NCBI GenBank assembly: GCA_029931535.1
Contig: JAQPZY010001579.1
Location: forward strand, 186,001 to 250,000
Reading direction: 5' to 3'
DNA from: Margaritifera margaritifera
Lineage: Eukaryota; Mollusca; Bivalvia; Unionida; Margaritiferidae
Length of the DNA stretch: 64,000 bases
The translations under genes were made by a program, and so were the position numbers. This document shows positions 38,411 through 52,200 of this stretch, piece after piece. The notes beneath the pieces were generated by a model. It saw nothing but the letters and a program-made list of their open reading frames with translations, searched no databases and was not told where the DNA came from. Positions within the stretch are counted from its first letter, which is position 1. Every line of letters begins with the position of its first letter.

Positions 38411-38645
38411 TGCATAGAATGTACTATGAAATAAAATCTAGATCGGATCACATTCGTGTTTTTCTTGACATTTGGGGTTATCACAATCACTCTACCAGAG
38501 GACTGTATTACTCTATACGTAAGCGAGTGGATTGTGCATGCAACAGATGCATGAAATGAAATACGAAATAAAATCTAGGTCTGATCACATTCGTGTTATT
38601 CTTGACATTTGGGGTTATCTCAATTATTCTACCAGTGGACTGCAT
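38405..38645. repeat. Two-copy tandem duplication, ~135 bp
   Basis: Both copies contain cagatgcat, gaaataaaatctag, gatcacattcgtgtt and ttcttgacatttggggttat, and end near ctaccag[a/t]ggactg. It lies directly at the 3' edge of dispersed repeat X copy 2. Confidence 0.88.
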
Positions 38646-38879
38646 GACAAAACCGATGATAAAAGCCACGAGATTGCCAACTATTAGATTTGTAAGTACT
38701 ATTTTCTTTTATATTTTTGTCAGGAGATTCTTTAGAAACAGCAATACTTAAGGTGGAATATTTATGAAACCATAAATGGAAGACTTACGTATAGAACATG
38801 GGGGGGGGGGGCACATAAATGCATAACAGTACTGAGAGGAATTAGGCTTATTTCACGAGCTGGACTATAGAGATTTATC

Positions 38880-39135
38880 CGAATTTTGGTTAAAGTTCTG
38901 GGCCATGAAGGTTTAGCCAAATTTTAGCTAAGTTCTGGACTATGAAGGCTTAGCCAAACTTTTAGCTAAGGTTTTGGACCATTATGGCTAAGGCAAATTG
39001 TGGCTAAAGTGTTTGACTATCGGGTCTTAGCCAAATTTTGGCTAAGGTTGTGGACAACGAAGGCTTCGCCAGCTTTTAGCAAAAGTTCTTAACTATCATT
39101 TTTGAAAGCATAGCCAGCTTTTAGCTAAGCCAAAT
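38880..39135. repeat. ~43 bp tandem repeat with self-complementary units
   Basis: About six units of the type ggcttagccaaattttagct, then aaggttctggactatgaa. The core ttagccaaa-tttggctaa is an imperfect palindrome, so each unit can fold back on itself. Confidence 0.85.
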
Positions 39136-39239
39136 TAGCCCACTGCAGATGGCTGATTTGATTAAATGGATCACAGATAATATTAAAAACCCCACCCCAT
39201 AACCATAGATACACTCATTTTACATGAAAATACAAACGA

Positions 39240-39520
39240 AAATACTAATGTTAGTAATTAATATGGGAGATGTGGCCTCCTATTCGAGTTAACATTACTG
39301 GGTAATTGACGGGAATTTAGAATTACAGATGACACTATTGCCCCCTATAGAAATTTAATATGTCAGATTACTGGGCAGTGATATCCCTCTATGGGAATTT
39401 CATACTTCTATGTCGAAATGGCTCCCGTATGGGAATTTAAGATTACTGAGCCGTTATGGTCCCTATGGAAATGTAACATTACGGGTGAATGTAACATTAC
39501 GGAAACAATATAGTCTTCTA
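39240..39520. repeat. Degenerate ~35-50 bp repeat, 'tatgggaattta' family
   Basis: Units contain tatgggaatttaa followed by gattactg-type sequence. Members of the same family recur at 49490-49760, 52620-52830 and 54920-55050. Confidence 0.7.
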
Positions 39521-39716
39521 TGGGACAGGATAGATAGACAGACAAATAAACGTCTAATGAAAGACAAGAACCACACTGAAATTCACTACTAGTTTGGTGT
39601 CTGCTCCGTACTTTTGAGGAATTTGACATCAGCATGTTGGCACGTTTTCTTAAAATATTGTTACAAGTTATATAATTGCCTTAATGTTCATATGTAGAAT
39701 GACTCAGTTCTATTGT

Positions 39717-39801
<85 letters not shown>

Positions 39802-40213
39802 AGAATCGTAATTGCCAGGACAATTGCTGGTTATTGTACCGACAGTGTTGTGACTGCCATATTGTTATCGGGATGTACCTATATCCCCATACTTAATTAG
39901 CGTTAGAATAGTTTCAAATTGTTCAAAACGGGTAACTATGACAAAATTTCAAACGTCCCTATAATCGAGCTATTTTTAAACTACCGCATGACTCTAATAA
40001 CCAATGCACATTTGGATCACCTCGGCTATTTCTGCGAGACAAAACTATGCTTTACCACCAACGTTGCGAATGAACCAATCATTCCAATTGTAGCTGAAGT
40101 CTAGTATGCGTCGTTGTGATGAGCCATGATGAACATGTGTAGAGTTCAATCCAGCCGGCCTATAGTTATATATTTGCAGTATTGTTTATATGTGGCCTGA
40201 CTCAGTGTTGTTG

Positions 40214-40285
<72 letters not shown>
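39521..40285. repeat. Two long (GA)n microsatellites with similar flanks
   Basis: (GA)n at 39722-39799 and 40218-40286, about 500 bp apart. Both are preceded by a gactcagt...ttgttaca segment, suggesting duplication of a block carrying the microsatellite. Between them is unrecognised non-coding DNA with a 61-codon frame that has no recognised family. Confidence 0.85.
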
Positions 40286-40286
<1 letters not shown>

Positions 40287-40290
<4 letters not shown>

Positions 40291-42190
40291 AAATTTAGGT
40301 ACACACAGCGAGACTTTAGAACTCAGAGTACCGTAAAATCACTTATATAAACAACAACATATTCCGATTGTAATGTCGTTAGGCAAGCTGCTTAACATTG
40401 GACGTGTAAAAAAGGGAGACTTCTTCTTGTAAATTATGATATTGTCATCATTTCTAAGGGATTAAATGGACGTGTTATGTACATAATTAGGATTGTTTTA
40501 ATGCATTAATATTTAATTATATCTGTAAATATGTCTATCAAAATACGTATCATTATGTAGAGTTGTCTAATACTTACTTATATATCAAGCTAATTAGCTA
40601 TTATCAAAATATGTATGACCGTAAATAGCTCAGAGTAGGCGGCTCTGATGAGCCAGACCCTACAACAGAATTTGTGCAAACTTTACTTAACGGGGCAAGT
40701 CGATTCTTCTCATACACGCATCATCCCATCATCAACAACACTAAAAGCTAGATATAACAAATTTCTTCCGAGCCAGACTTGTGTATATTTCTTCAATAAG
40801 TCTATTTTAGGTACTGGCACACTTACTCACAAACATTTAGCAAAATGTCGTCTACTAAAAATATATGTATTACAACATCAACTGCTAAAAGCGTACAGGT
40901 AAAAGCTATTAATTTCACAGTGTTATAAACTGAGACTGCACAGGAGTGTAAATTAAAGGGTCTTTCGCCCAAATGGTACCAAGAGATCAACACCCATTCG
41001 TATGTAACTGAGATCCACCTTGCTGTCTGTATAGGTCACTAGTTAATATAAAACAGATCAGAATAACAGTACACGAGGAAAGGAGTGTGTGCGAAAATAA
41101 CAAAACAAACAAACAAACAAACAAACAAACAAACAAACAAATGATCAAGTATAAAACAAACAGTGCAACTCGCGCGAAAGTTATGAAAAACTCTAGAGCT
41201 TGGGACAAGAAACGAAATATTCATCTTAACGGTGCCAAATGACAGCCCCTTCACCGTACTCTATTTTTGAATAAAACATAACTAAACAATATCCTACTAT
41301 ACTTTAACGCAAACTCCTTTCCTGCAAGTATTTCACAGGCAAAAATACCCCCGGATACAATAGGTCTAAAGGATATGTAAACGCACTAATCCGGATTAAA
41401 CAAAGACATTTAAATTTAAGTCAATTTACATTATAAAATAAATTAAAAAAATTAAACATTTTCTGATAGCGCACGACTGTGCTGAAAGCACACATGCTAA
41501 TGCGTGATTTTGTCTTGAATTCTTTGTTTGATCAAATATATCTTTGTAAACTCTGACACTGAGAAATGAATCATCCGTTAATCAAATCAACTACATTACG
41601 TATTATTAATAATTAAACTTTATATTTTAGAAGTGATTTTGAGATAGGAAAGGCAATGCGTACAGTAGCGTGATAAACAGCGTTAATGAAATCATTCGAT
41701 ACTTTCTCAAACATCTTTTATTTAAAATCAAATCAAATCTGCAGCTTCACATACAGCATAAGTATATATGTATTATTTCTCCCACTAAAACATGTACTAT
41801 CAGAGACATCGATTAACAAAAATATGTAATAACAGTGCTGAATGGTGTACAACTGATTAGCAAAACGGTACAGGTGTGCAACAGTTGTACTAATTATTGT
41901 GCAACTGTGTTGTACAAATTAGTGTACAATAATTTATATTTAATGTAAAATGTGCACATAACAACAGTACAACTACTACTTGTAACAGTTTTACGAATCG
42001 ATATAAACAATGTTTGAGAAGATTTTTACAACTTCTATTACACTATTATCTAAATATCTCTTTGTTCAAAGACTGACATCAAGAAGAGCTAAAACTTTGC
42101 TCTAGTCTCAGATAAAAATAGTTGAATCTGATCAAAAGAACAATGAAATATAAAAAGTATCTTTGTTCACAATTACAATAAATAAATCGG
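40287..42190. other. Non-coding; (AAAC)n at 41100-41141
   Basis: The tetranucleotide array explains the F/V/C/L-rich minus-strand frames there. At 41860-41935 short gtacaa/ttgtac and acagttg/caactgt motifs recur in both orientations. No exon is supported. Confidence 0.5.
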
Positions 42191-43920
42191 AAACAGCTTT
42201 ACAATTGTTGACAAAACAATTGCAATAGCATACAGACGTATAGCAATAATAACGTACAGTTTAATTTCAAACAAGTCAAATCTGCTTCAAACACATTTAT
42301 ACAAATGCTTGAATAATATAGAATCACATATGATGAACACTGCAATAGGAGAAGCTGTAAAGAAAAAGCAAGATGTTGAATTAAACTGTATTGAGGATGA
42401 ATTAAATGACACAGAGCTACAGTCGATATGATAACAAAGACAATGTATATCTTTATTTCATGCCAAAATGTTTGAAATATCGATGTTAGGGCTTCTAACA
42501 TATGAAAGAGTCTTTCAAGGTTCACTCCAACACACAAATACAAAGAATCACTCACCCGAACATCGTCATATGCTTGAAAAAGAGTTGAATGAGTTAATAC
42601 AAATATTAAACATGAATAGATAAACAAACACATAAACATGTAGTCAGAACTAAATACACCCGATACATATTTTATTCACAATCAATCATAGAGTCAGCAT
42701 AAAATGTTGATTAATTCAAAGCCACTCGAGTCATGGAAATCCTGGAGAAGTGTGCTCATACCAGGTGCACAATTTGGCGTATATCTTGATCAGTGAGTAA
42801 CCGGATATCTTGTTTGTGATTTCGACATTATAAACATGTATCAACATTTTAGTGTCTGATTCCTCTAAATCATATTCCAGAGGTCATTAGCACCATTGCC
42901 TACGTAACTAACAAGTAAACACACGGGAATCACCAAGCCAAGACGAATGACTCACGTTTATTGCAAATCCTATTCATTAAATATGGCATCTACTTGGTAA
43001 CAAAATCTGTCAGATTTACTATGTTCAAGGAATTGATTACATATTTATACATATGACTTAGGATGCGTATGTTTGGAATTGTTTCTTCAAGTAACAGAAA
43101 TGACAAGAAGAGGGCACCTCTTTGAATCCGTTCAGAATCCATAATAGAGTAGTTTTGTATCTAGCAGCTGCTGCACCAACTCTTGTATACCCTTTTTTGC
43201 AAGGACTTCATGAAATTTATGAAAATTACGCGTTGTCTATTATTTGAATTAAAACATACTTCAGCATTTAATCATCTGAACCTTTTCCATATTATTAATT
43301 ATATGAGAGGTCGGTTCACCTCAGTTGATAGCTAGCTTTGGGGAAACAAATAATTATGTTTCTTAGCTCTAATCGAAGAACGCCAACACTCTTCTGGATG
43401 TTTTCAGGGAGAGTTCCACCTGAATGGGTCAGATGATGGGGCATTGACATTGATTCATATTTGGGAATTTTTCTGTCGTATATTTATAGTTGAGAATCAA
43501 ATTTTTGGGTTGTTGTGTTGCTTAGAGATTTTCTTATTACACATCACGTCTTAAGTTTAAGTTGCTAAGGTATCTCCCGAGCACTGCTTTATTTGAATTA
43601 TGTCATTAGGGGATACATTCCACTTATGTACTGCAGGCCTGATCCACGAGACCCAAGAGGTCGTAATCACACGTCATCAGGCATAAACGGTACCAGATGC
43701 ATTATTTAGGATAATCAATTAAAGTCCAATTTTCACAGTTTTTAATGATCTGTGATTGAAAATATATATTTTCTGACGTCTTTGCCACAGCTAGTTTCTT
43801 TAATGCCTTTGCATTGTAATCATATACAAAACTTCTTCAACTTAATAAAAACGATCTTCCGTGCTTCTCTCGTCCTCATCAACCTTTTTAGAGTCGCTGT
43901 TGATATTGTTGCTGTCCTTG
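42191..43920. other. Non-coding; long minus-strand frame of doubtful meaning
   Basis: 42199-42639 (minus) is open for 146 codons and strongly hydrophobic (leucine, isoleucine, cysteine-rich). That composition is expected from translating AT-rich DNA. No transmembrane family, signal or splice context was recognised, so it is not called as a gene. Confidence 0.4.
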
Positions 43921-44490
43921 TTAATAATAATAATAATAATAATAAATAACGATAGCAAACAGATTTTTGTATAACTATATGTTTTCACTCGTGTACCTTA
44001 AAGAGAAGAAAAAAAATAATGATGCAAATTGTAGAGGACGTAATGAAAGAAACATTGATAAGGGAAATAAACATAGATGCGTGGTAATGGAAACGCGTTG
44101 GAACTACTAAATAAATAAAATGTCCTTTGCATCGGTCGCAGGATATAAAGAAAAACAATTAATTCAATAATATAAAGCTGATAAACGTTGGATTAATTAA
44201 ATGTATCATCTCACGTCGTGCGGAAAACCACGACAAAAATAAACTCGATGTATATGCAGTCACAAACATGGTAATTCCTGCTCTTCAAAGTCTGTTAATC
44301 TGCATATGTGTATCTTATATAGCAAGCAATTTACATTCCAATCTCTCTGAAGACCGGTTTGGAATAATTAAAGATCAGAATGTTTTCCCTAGGCACCTGT
44401 AAATGTCCAGCAGTAATATTGCATAGGGTTGCGTAGATACTAAACCAAAAAAACAACTAAATTCTCAAATTATCCCTTTTCCAAAAACAA
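43921..44490. other. (TAA)n microsatellite and non-coding DNA
   Basis: (AAT)n at 43922-43948. The rest is AT-rich with nothing recognised. Confidence 0.5.
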
Positions 44491-44494
44491 TCTT

Positions 44495-45680
44495 TTTAAG
44501 AAATTTCCAGAATTATTTGGCCAGAGCGAATAGATAACATATCTGTGAACATCTGCAATAACCATATATGTAGCCTACAATGTTTTAATACAAACCTCCA
44601 CCCGACTGAGAGGAGAAGCCATTGCAAGCTGCATTCTGAAAATTCTTTTTTATTTGACAATTTTAAAACATATCCCCAAAATGAGGCCAGATGAATAAAA
44701 AGTAAATCCTTTGTGTGCATCTGCACCAAACACATATCTAGCCTCCAAAGTTTCATACAATGCCCCAAGTAGTGTGGGATAAGAAGCGATGGCAAACCTA
44801 ATTCCAAAAATACCACATTTTTTTGACAATGTTTCAAATTTTTTCCCCAAAAGTTGGTAAGAGAATAAAAATGAAACATTAATTGCAAATCTACACCAAC
44901 CACATAACTAGCCTACATACTTTTAATAAAATCATCCCAGGAATGCGGGAGACGAAGCGACGATGAGTTGAAGTATCGTAATTATACGCTTTATTCAACA
45001 AAATTTTAATAAATGTCCTCAAAAATGGCCAGAAAAAATATAAACCTTATTGCTTATATAAGCCAACCACATATCTGACCTACAAAATGTATTTCTTCTG
45101 TGCAAAATTTCAAGAATAGGGCTCAAAAATGTGCCAAAGGAAAAAAAAACTAAATCTTTTTTGCATCTACAACAAACACATATTTACCATACGAAGTCTC
45201 AGTAACATCTTCCAAGCAATCTGGGAGAAGAAGCACAACGAATAGAATTCCCACAATACCCCACCTTTGAATTTTTTTAAAGAAATGTCAAAAAGGGGAA
45301 AAGAACAAAAGTGAAACATTAATGTGCATTGGCACCAACAACAGGTCTGGGCTACAAAGTTTCATTTAGATCCTCCAAAAGGCGTGGAAGGGAAGTAATA
45401 GAAAATATTGTCAGGGATAAACAAACGGATGGACCGACAGGGTTTATGTAGGAAATACTTGCACGTTAGGACAAAGGCAATATCTCTGTTTGTCGCTGAA
45501 AAGCAGGAATAAGAAAGAGGAGAAAGGTTAATCCTTATTGCGCATCTACACTAGCAACATATGTAGCCTACACAAGTTTTAATAAAATCCTACAAATAAT
45601 GTGAGATAAGAAGCTGTGACCAACTGAATTTCCGAAATATCAATTTTTGGAAATGTTTTAAAGAAATGATCTCAACAATG
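44495..45680. repeat. Satellite family C, ~165-170 bp degenerate units
   Basis: Units contain tgtgcatctgcaccaaacac, atatctagcctacaaagttt, a gtgggagaagaagc-type segment and ttttgacaattttaaa. The agaagc anchor recurs near 44615, 44788, 44953, 45226, 45393 and 45610. A cggatggaccgacaggg segment at about 45425 interrupts it. Minus-strand frames of 66-135 codons here are translations of the repeat. Confidence 0.85.
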
Positions 45681-47470
45681 GGTCAATCGAAAAATATATA
45701 GAGGATATTTTCTTTTCCTTTTACATTTATTATAAAGCCCATTTTAGAATGAAAGAATTGATAAAATGAAATGTAAATGAATCCATCTATTTTAATGATT
45801 CCTGTACCACAACAATTATTCTGATACGGTATATTATAAAATAACTTGTAGCGGTAGTGATGTTTGAAACTTGGATATTAAACTTGGCACAGTTTATCTG
45901 TAGATTACAGACAGAACAGTCTTCGAGCATATATGCTGGTTTTGAATATAATAAAGTAATTACATATACAGCTATGATAACTGAATATTAAAGTTATACT
46001 TTACATTTTCAGGTTTCAAAGTAATTCTGAAGTGTTGAAGTTCTCCTAGCAAATAGGATACAACCAGAATAAAATGACGGACTCAAGTAAATGGAAGGTT
46101 GAGTTCAAAAGTTTTGATTATTTTTTTATGCTTCCTTATATTTCAGCTGTTTTGTAAAGTCTGCTCAATAAAAAAGTTTTCGTCTTTTGGTGGATTCTTC
46201 TTCTAACATAACCAAACCTAATCAGCAAAATTAGCCGATCTATCTAATTATATGCTTCAACGCGTTTTCCTTTTAAAATTCTATCTATCATACTCTTGGT
46301 ATATCGATTGATCAAATAAATCCTGACTTGTTGTTTATTTCCAAGAAGCACTCTTTCAGTTATTTTATTTGTTCCTAACGAAACATTCCAAGTTTTATGA
46401 ACTTCCTACAAAAAAAACAAAACAAAAAAAAAAAAAAAAAAAAAAAAATGACATTTCCATTCTGTGTCGAGGTAGTATATTGACATCAAAGCGCTGGATT
46501 CACCTCCTCACCACATGGGTCACAAAATGCTTCGTTACAGGAAGTTCGTTTCAAGTGATCTTGGCGTATCTCTAAGTGCGCGTTAGTGAGACACTAATAT
46601 CGACATATCTAAACCTGGTATACCATGGTGGTACACTAATATTTAATTTTGTCGCCAACTAAGTAGAATGAGCCAAATGGACACGATCGTTATTGTAATT
46701 TACTTGTACAAATATTTCAACATACCTCTTCATTGTGATCCATAATAATTACGTTTCAAAACGTAACAAAATTAAGCATATAACACGAAATAAAATTTCG
46801 GAATAATTACAGTACAGGATACTTGCACAATTATACTTAAATTTGTATTTACCTAAATTACTAATTATAACTATATTACAGCCATGTCATACACATAAAC
46901 ATAACAAACACAGAGATACATACATTCATGCATGCATACTTCATACATACACACATACATATATAAACATAGTATATGTATATATATATATACGACAGAT
47001 GGTTCTGGAAAGTTTCGTAAAGTAAAGACATTATATATTATTATGTTGTCTTTCAAAGTGTAAACTATTCAAAGGAACATTATGCCCGATATGTATGGGT
47101 ACAATATATTATATAATATCAAGATGTTTAACAACGTGGTTATATTTGTATTTTAGATATCAATTAAAGACAACCGATCAGCTTGGTTTCCCAGGCAACA
47201 GCTTGTTTATCGGTACTTGTCAACAACGACCTTCACCTTTAGCTTATATTTAATATGGGCTCTAAATTCTGAAATATAGTGTCTCAGAATATCTGAAATT
47301 ACATCTGAGAAAATATTTTGAGTATTTGTAATCATGCAAGTCATGTTAAAATTTCAGCCTGATATACTATGGGTTATGTTCATCATAAGCGAAAGGTTCA
47401 AAATCTAGTAATAATCTTTTCCAGTTAACACATAAATTCAATTAGATTTTTTTGAGAACTGACATAACCA
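45681..47470. other. Non-coding; poly(A) tract and CATA-rich patch
   Basis: An A-rich run lies at 46411-46448, and a cata/caca-rich low-complexity patch at 46880-46992. No gene is supported. Confidence 0.5.
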
Positions 47471-47473
47471 ATA

Positions 47474-47660
47474 CTACTACTACAACTACTGCTACCACTG
47501 TTGCAACTACAACTGCTACCACTGTCGCAACTACTACCACTTCTGCTCCTTCAGCTACAAATATTACAATACCATAACCACGATCCTACCACTACTGCTA
47601 CTACCACCACTACTGCTACTGATACTACTATGACTACTAATACTGCTGCTATGATATGAT
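47474..47660. repeat. Imperfect (ACT)n trinucleotide array
   Basis: Diverged ACT/ACC/GCT triplets in phase over about 185 bp. The mixture of variants indicates an old array. Confidence 0.85.
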
Positions 47661-49077
47661 AATCACCATCCTTTCCACAGCACTTATTACTTGCTCCAGA
47701 TGGCGTTCTTGCTCCTCTTTTTGTAGGTCAAAACCATCTGAGTTTCCATATTATCATATCATTTCTTGTCAAGAAGGATGATCTCTAAAATTTTCAAACG
47801 ATACTTCTAAAAGACCTAAAATAATGTGAAGGCTCAACGCTTCCTTGTGTGTTTATTTTTTGTCATGTTTGTATCTGTTTTGCGATTGCCTTCGATAAAG
47901 ACTCATTGAGAACCGAAAGCACATAGGCTAGGTAAAAACTATTTTTGTTTGCTCTGTTTGTAGTTAGTTCTTTGCATATATAATTGCATATATATACGAT
48001 GTCGTCTGTACAAAAATATTCTTGTTTTATTTTTTATAATAAAAGTATTTGGAAGGTATTTCCAGAGTATACCGTACAGCAGATTTTTAAGCCTTGACAA
48101 AATATGCGTATTTAATAAAAGAGCATTTGAAAGATTTCATGATTGTAATTTTACTGGAATGCATGATGTTAGTTTTTTCTTCCTGTGATCTGCAGATGTA
48201 CAAACGTTATGTTGTGGATAATTTCGAATTTAAACATATTTCCAAACAGCTGTGTAAATTAATGTTTCAAATGGCAAAGACTATATTTTCTTACGAAAAA
48301 AACATAATGTCATAATAGAAGTATATATGCACGCATATAGAAGTCCTGATACAATCTTTAAAATGCTCGATTCGTTTGCAAATTGTCGTTTCTATCTAAA
48401 ACGGCTCACTGGAATACAATAAAGTAAGGAACAGACATTAATTTCAATCTTTAAAATAAATTCGACTTGTTGTCACTACGTTGAAAATTTATCTTGCTTA
48501 AATATTTTGTGTGTAAAATATTTGCGACAAAACTATTATACGGAATCAGTTTTCAGAATGATTAATTCTGTAAAATCAGCTAAAATTTGCAGCCCACAAG
48601 AAATAATTGGACTTATTTTGAATTCAGTAAATGAAAATTTATGAAATCCTTTGGTAATAAAAAAAAAGGTAGCCCCAGAACAATAATTGCATGACAACAT
48701 ACTAACATTCATATGATTAATAGTTCCTGAGTTGTTACGTTTGTACTATTTTAAACGTTTTCAAGCTTTGAATTCATTCGTTGTTCATATACTGGAATGA
48801 TAATTCCATCAACAATTTAATAACATTTTGATCAGAATTTTGACATAAAATATTGGTTTCTTGTATTATCAGTAGAGTACAATATGTGCGTTTTATCATA
48901 CAACCATTTAGTAATTGTGCATGATTTATGCTGTATATCAAAACTGTTAAGATCTATTAACTAGGTTATTTTTTTTAAAACTGCGATTTCTTCTCGCATT
49001 TGTTATTAAAATGACATTTGGGCCCTAGTTCACATTTTCTCACGGTTATAATTTACTGTATTTCTTTTACCATTCAG
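47661..49077 (+). other. Non-coding DNA upstream of the SAMHD1-like exons
   Basis: No exon for a SAM domain or for the segment just before the HD domain was recognised. Any 5' exons are probably upstream of the window region I could interpret, or too short or divergent to see. The stretch ends in the acceptor taccattcag. Confidence 0.45.
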
Positions 49078-49238
49078 ATTGTGTTGGATCCTGTACATGG
49101 TGTGATAGAGTTAGACCCATTAGCTGTCCGAATCATTGACACAAGAGAGTTTCAACGACTGCGGTTTGTGAAACAACTTGGTTGCACAGATTATGTGTAC
49201 CCTGGTGCAACGCATACACGATTTGCACACAGTATTGG
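49078..49238 (+). CDS. SAMHD1-like exon a: start of the HD domain
   Basis: Acceptor ccattcag, donor gtttgt, 161 bases, starting in phase 0 and leaving two bases over. It encodes [35 protein letters not shown] and [16 protein letters not shown]. The final His of the TRFAHS block corresponds to human H167, the first metal ligand. The substitution at the N119 position is in IVLDPVHG, where the human enzyme has Asn before the Asp. Confidence 0.9.
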
Positions 49239-52200
49239 GTTTGTAGATCATTTCAATACTCCAGATATTTATTTCCAGTAAGGTTGTTGTGGGCTATAAT
49301 TGATAGAAGTTATCTGATTCTTTGTGTGTGCGTATGTGTTCGTTTTGTACACGGCTAATTTTGCATGATATCGCATGCGATCTCTTATTTCTGTCGTATA
49401 TTTTGTTTTGTTTAATTTTAAACCTTTTTTGTTTATCTTACTGATTTGGAATGTTGACTTGCCCAAAATGATATAATGTTATTTGAATGATGAGTAGGTA
49501 TGGGGGCCACTATAACTACAATTGGCTTGATACGGTCACAAGTGGAATTAAACATTACGCCGAGATTTTGATTTAGGCTAGTATGGGCACAAGAGAAATT
49601 TAATATCAACACGTACATAGGTTTACGATTGTGTACTACTATGGCCACGCGGGGAATTTAATATTGTGAGCCACTATGAGCACAAGGGGAATTAAAAATT
49701 GTCAGACGTAATAAGATAAAATGAGAATTTGATATTGTAGAACGGTATGGGGGCAAATGAGACGAAATAAATAGAAGAAAGAGGTGACTTTAGAAGAAAA
49801 AGAAGAAGAACAACAACAACAACTCATTCCCTATAAGACATTCAAAGTAAAACACTAACAAGAACAAATGCTCTTTGTCAAATAATTAAAATTCATTCTG
49901 TTTCTTATTATCATGAGTGAAATAAAAATCGCATTGATTTGTTTTTTTATTATCATTATTAGTAACAGGATACAGACACACACAAACACACACACACACA
50001 CAACCTATATAACATCACACATACCATTACACAAACCCTTAGAGAGAGAGTTTTTTTTAAGTCTATGCTCTTAAATATTGTAATTGTTTTAGTTTTTGTG
50101 AAATTGCTTATTTTGTACATTTTTCCTAAGTTTTGTCAAATTTTTCAAATGTTTTAAATTTTTTTACAATTCTTCCATTTGTTTCAAAATTTGTATGTTT
50201 TCATTTTTTTGACAATGTTTCAATTGCGTCCAAATTGTTAAATGTTTAACCATTTGTAAATTTTCAAATTGTTAAATTCTTTAAATTTTTTGTTTTTTAA
50301 GTTTTGTTACAAATTTTCAATTGTTTAATGTTTTTCACTTTTTGTAAATTTGTTAAAATTTTTAACATTTAAAAAAATGTTACGATTATTCAATTTGGAA
50401 CTTGTACAAATTTTTTGCAAATATCTTTAGCATCCTTTGGTAAAATTTGCTCAGTTTTTAATAATTATTTACAATTTATTACTCTTTATATCTTTAATTT
50501 CCTCAATGCTGAATTTTGTTGTACATTTTTATGTTCATCTTTAAAATATTTTTCTCTGGGCAATATACGTGTATCTTGTAGGAAGACTATATAATCTTGG
50601 TACAAAATATACTGTTATTGTTTTGCATGAAAAGTTTTGACAAGGAAATATTTTCGTTACTTTTCTATGGAGTAGTCTGTATCCAGTGACACGCAGGTTA
50701 CTTAGACTGTGGTAAGAAAAACAGTGCAACTGTTGAACTTCCTTGTCAATGACATGTATGTCTATAAAGGGTTTTCATTTTAACATTTTAGCGTTTATCA
50801 CCTTTCCTCCAAAATGGTAGAGGGATTGAAGAGATGGACCCCCGACGACATAAAACTGATTGACTGGGAAGAGGAATGTATACGAATTGCAGCACTTTGC
50901 CATGATTTAGGTACGTTTGCAAATTTACAATCTTTTAAAAGAGGTAAAAGCTACATTGTATAGAAGGAGTGTTGTATTATCTTTAAATTATTAACCAAAA
51001 TAAGGAATTTGGATAGTGCTGAAACAATTTCATTCTGTATTGCTTTGCATAGTAAAATAGAGTTGATGGTTACGAGACAACTAGTTACCCTTGGATTATT
51101 TTCATAGAGCACTATACAATTATTACTCCAATGTTCCCATTTTTACTTATTGTCTGTATACCTTCAAATGATGATATAAATATTGATCAGTTAAAGTTGT
51201 ATCACTCTTTATATAGCAAACTCGTACACTTTTTTATTAGGCAAATATCAGAAAAGAAGCAATATATTTACATTGCATTTAACATTTTTTAGTCATCGCA
51301 AAACTTTGAAGACAAACTTAAAAATAAGGTATTTAAGGGTCATATTTCTCAATTCGTCATAATTTAGTAAAGTCGGCATCAAAATAGGACCTACATGACT
51401 CGGAAATATTGGTAAGAATTAAATACTCACGGGAGTGTTTGCAACAAATAGTTTTAGTAACTTGATCAGAAGGTGAAATTGTATATCATTTGAGAATTTG
51501 ATATTGTTATAAAATTTGAAAAGAAAAAATGAAAATGCCAAAATGAAGATGTAGAGAATCTAAACAGCGTTTTATCAAACAAGCTGAACAATTTGAGTGT
51601 ATTGTACATCTTTAAGCAAATAATCACTCAAATAGTTTCGTTAGATACATATAAAAGTAAAAACACGAGAACCTATGAATTAAATGTCAAATTTCCCTGC
51701 AAATAAAACCTCAGCAACTTGAAGTTGAAGAACACTCTGCTTGCTCACTACTTGTCCCAAAGTTCAGTTTAATACGAAATTTTCAAACATTCAATATGTA
51801 ACATCACTAATGCCACAAAGCATGCACCACACTAATCAATTTCGATTACATTGTATTGCATTATTCTATTTTTAGGTCATGGACCTTTCTCACACATATA
51901 TGAGGACATATGTCAAGAAAGACATGGACAGGATTGGCGATGGAAAGTGAGTTGGAAACCTCATTTAATTTATAATTTAGTGCTCCTGTTCCTGATTATA
52001 CTTTAGTCATAACATACACTCATTTGTCATCATTTGCAAGAATGTACTTATCATTCAATGCTTTTTACCGTAACGACCTTTATCTGAATCAGACATTTGA
52101 ATTTCCCTTTAATTGAACGGTAATTATTTTATACATGTCCATAACTCAACTTAGAAGTTTCTTAGAAGCAAGGATATCTGAAGAAAAAGTGAATTACATC

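Noticed and set aside
42199..42639. 146-codon hydrophobic minus-strand frame resembling a membrane protein
   Set aside because: Leu/Ile/Cys richness is what AT-rich DNA produces; no splice, start or family evidence.
44496..44903. 135-codon minus-strand frame
   Set aside because: Lies wholly in satellite family C and repeats with it.
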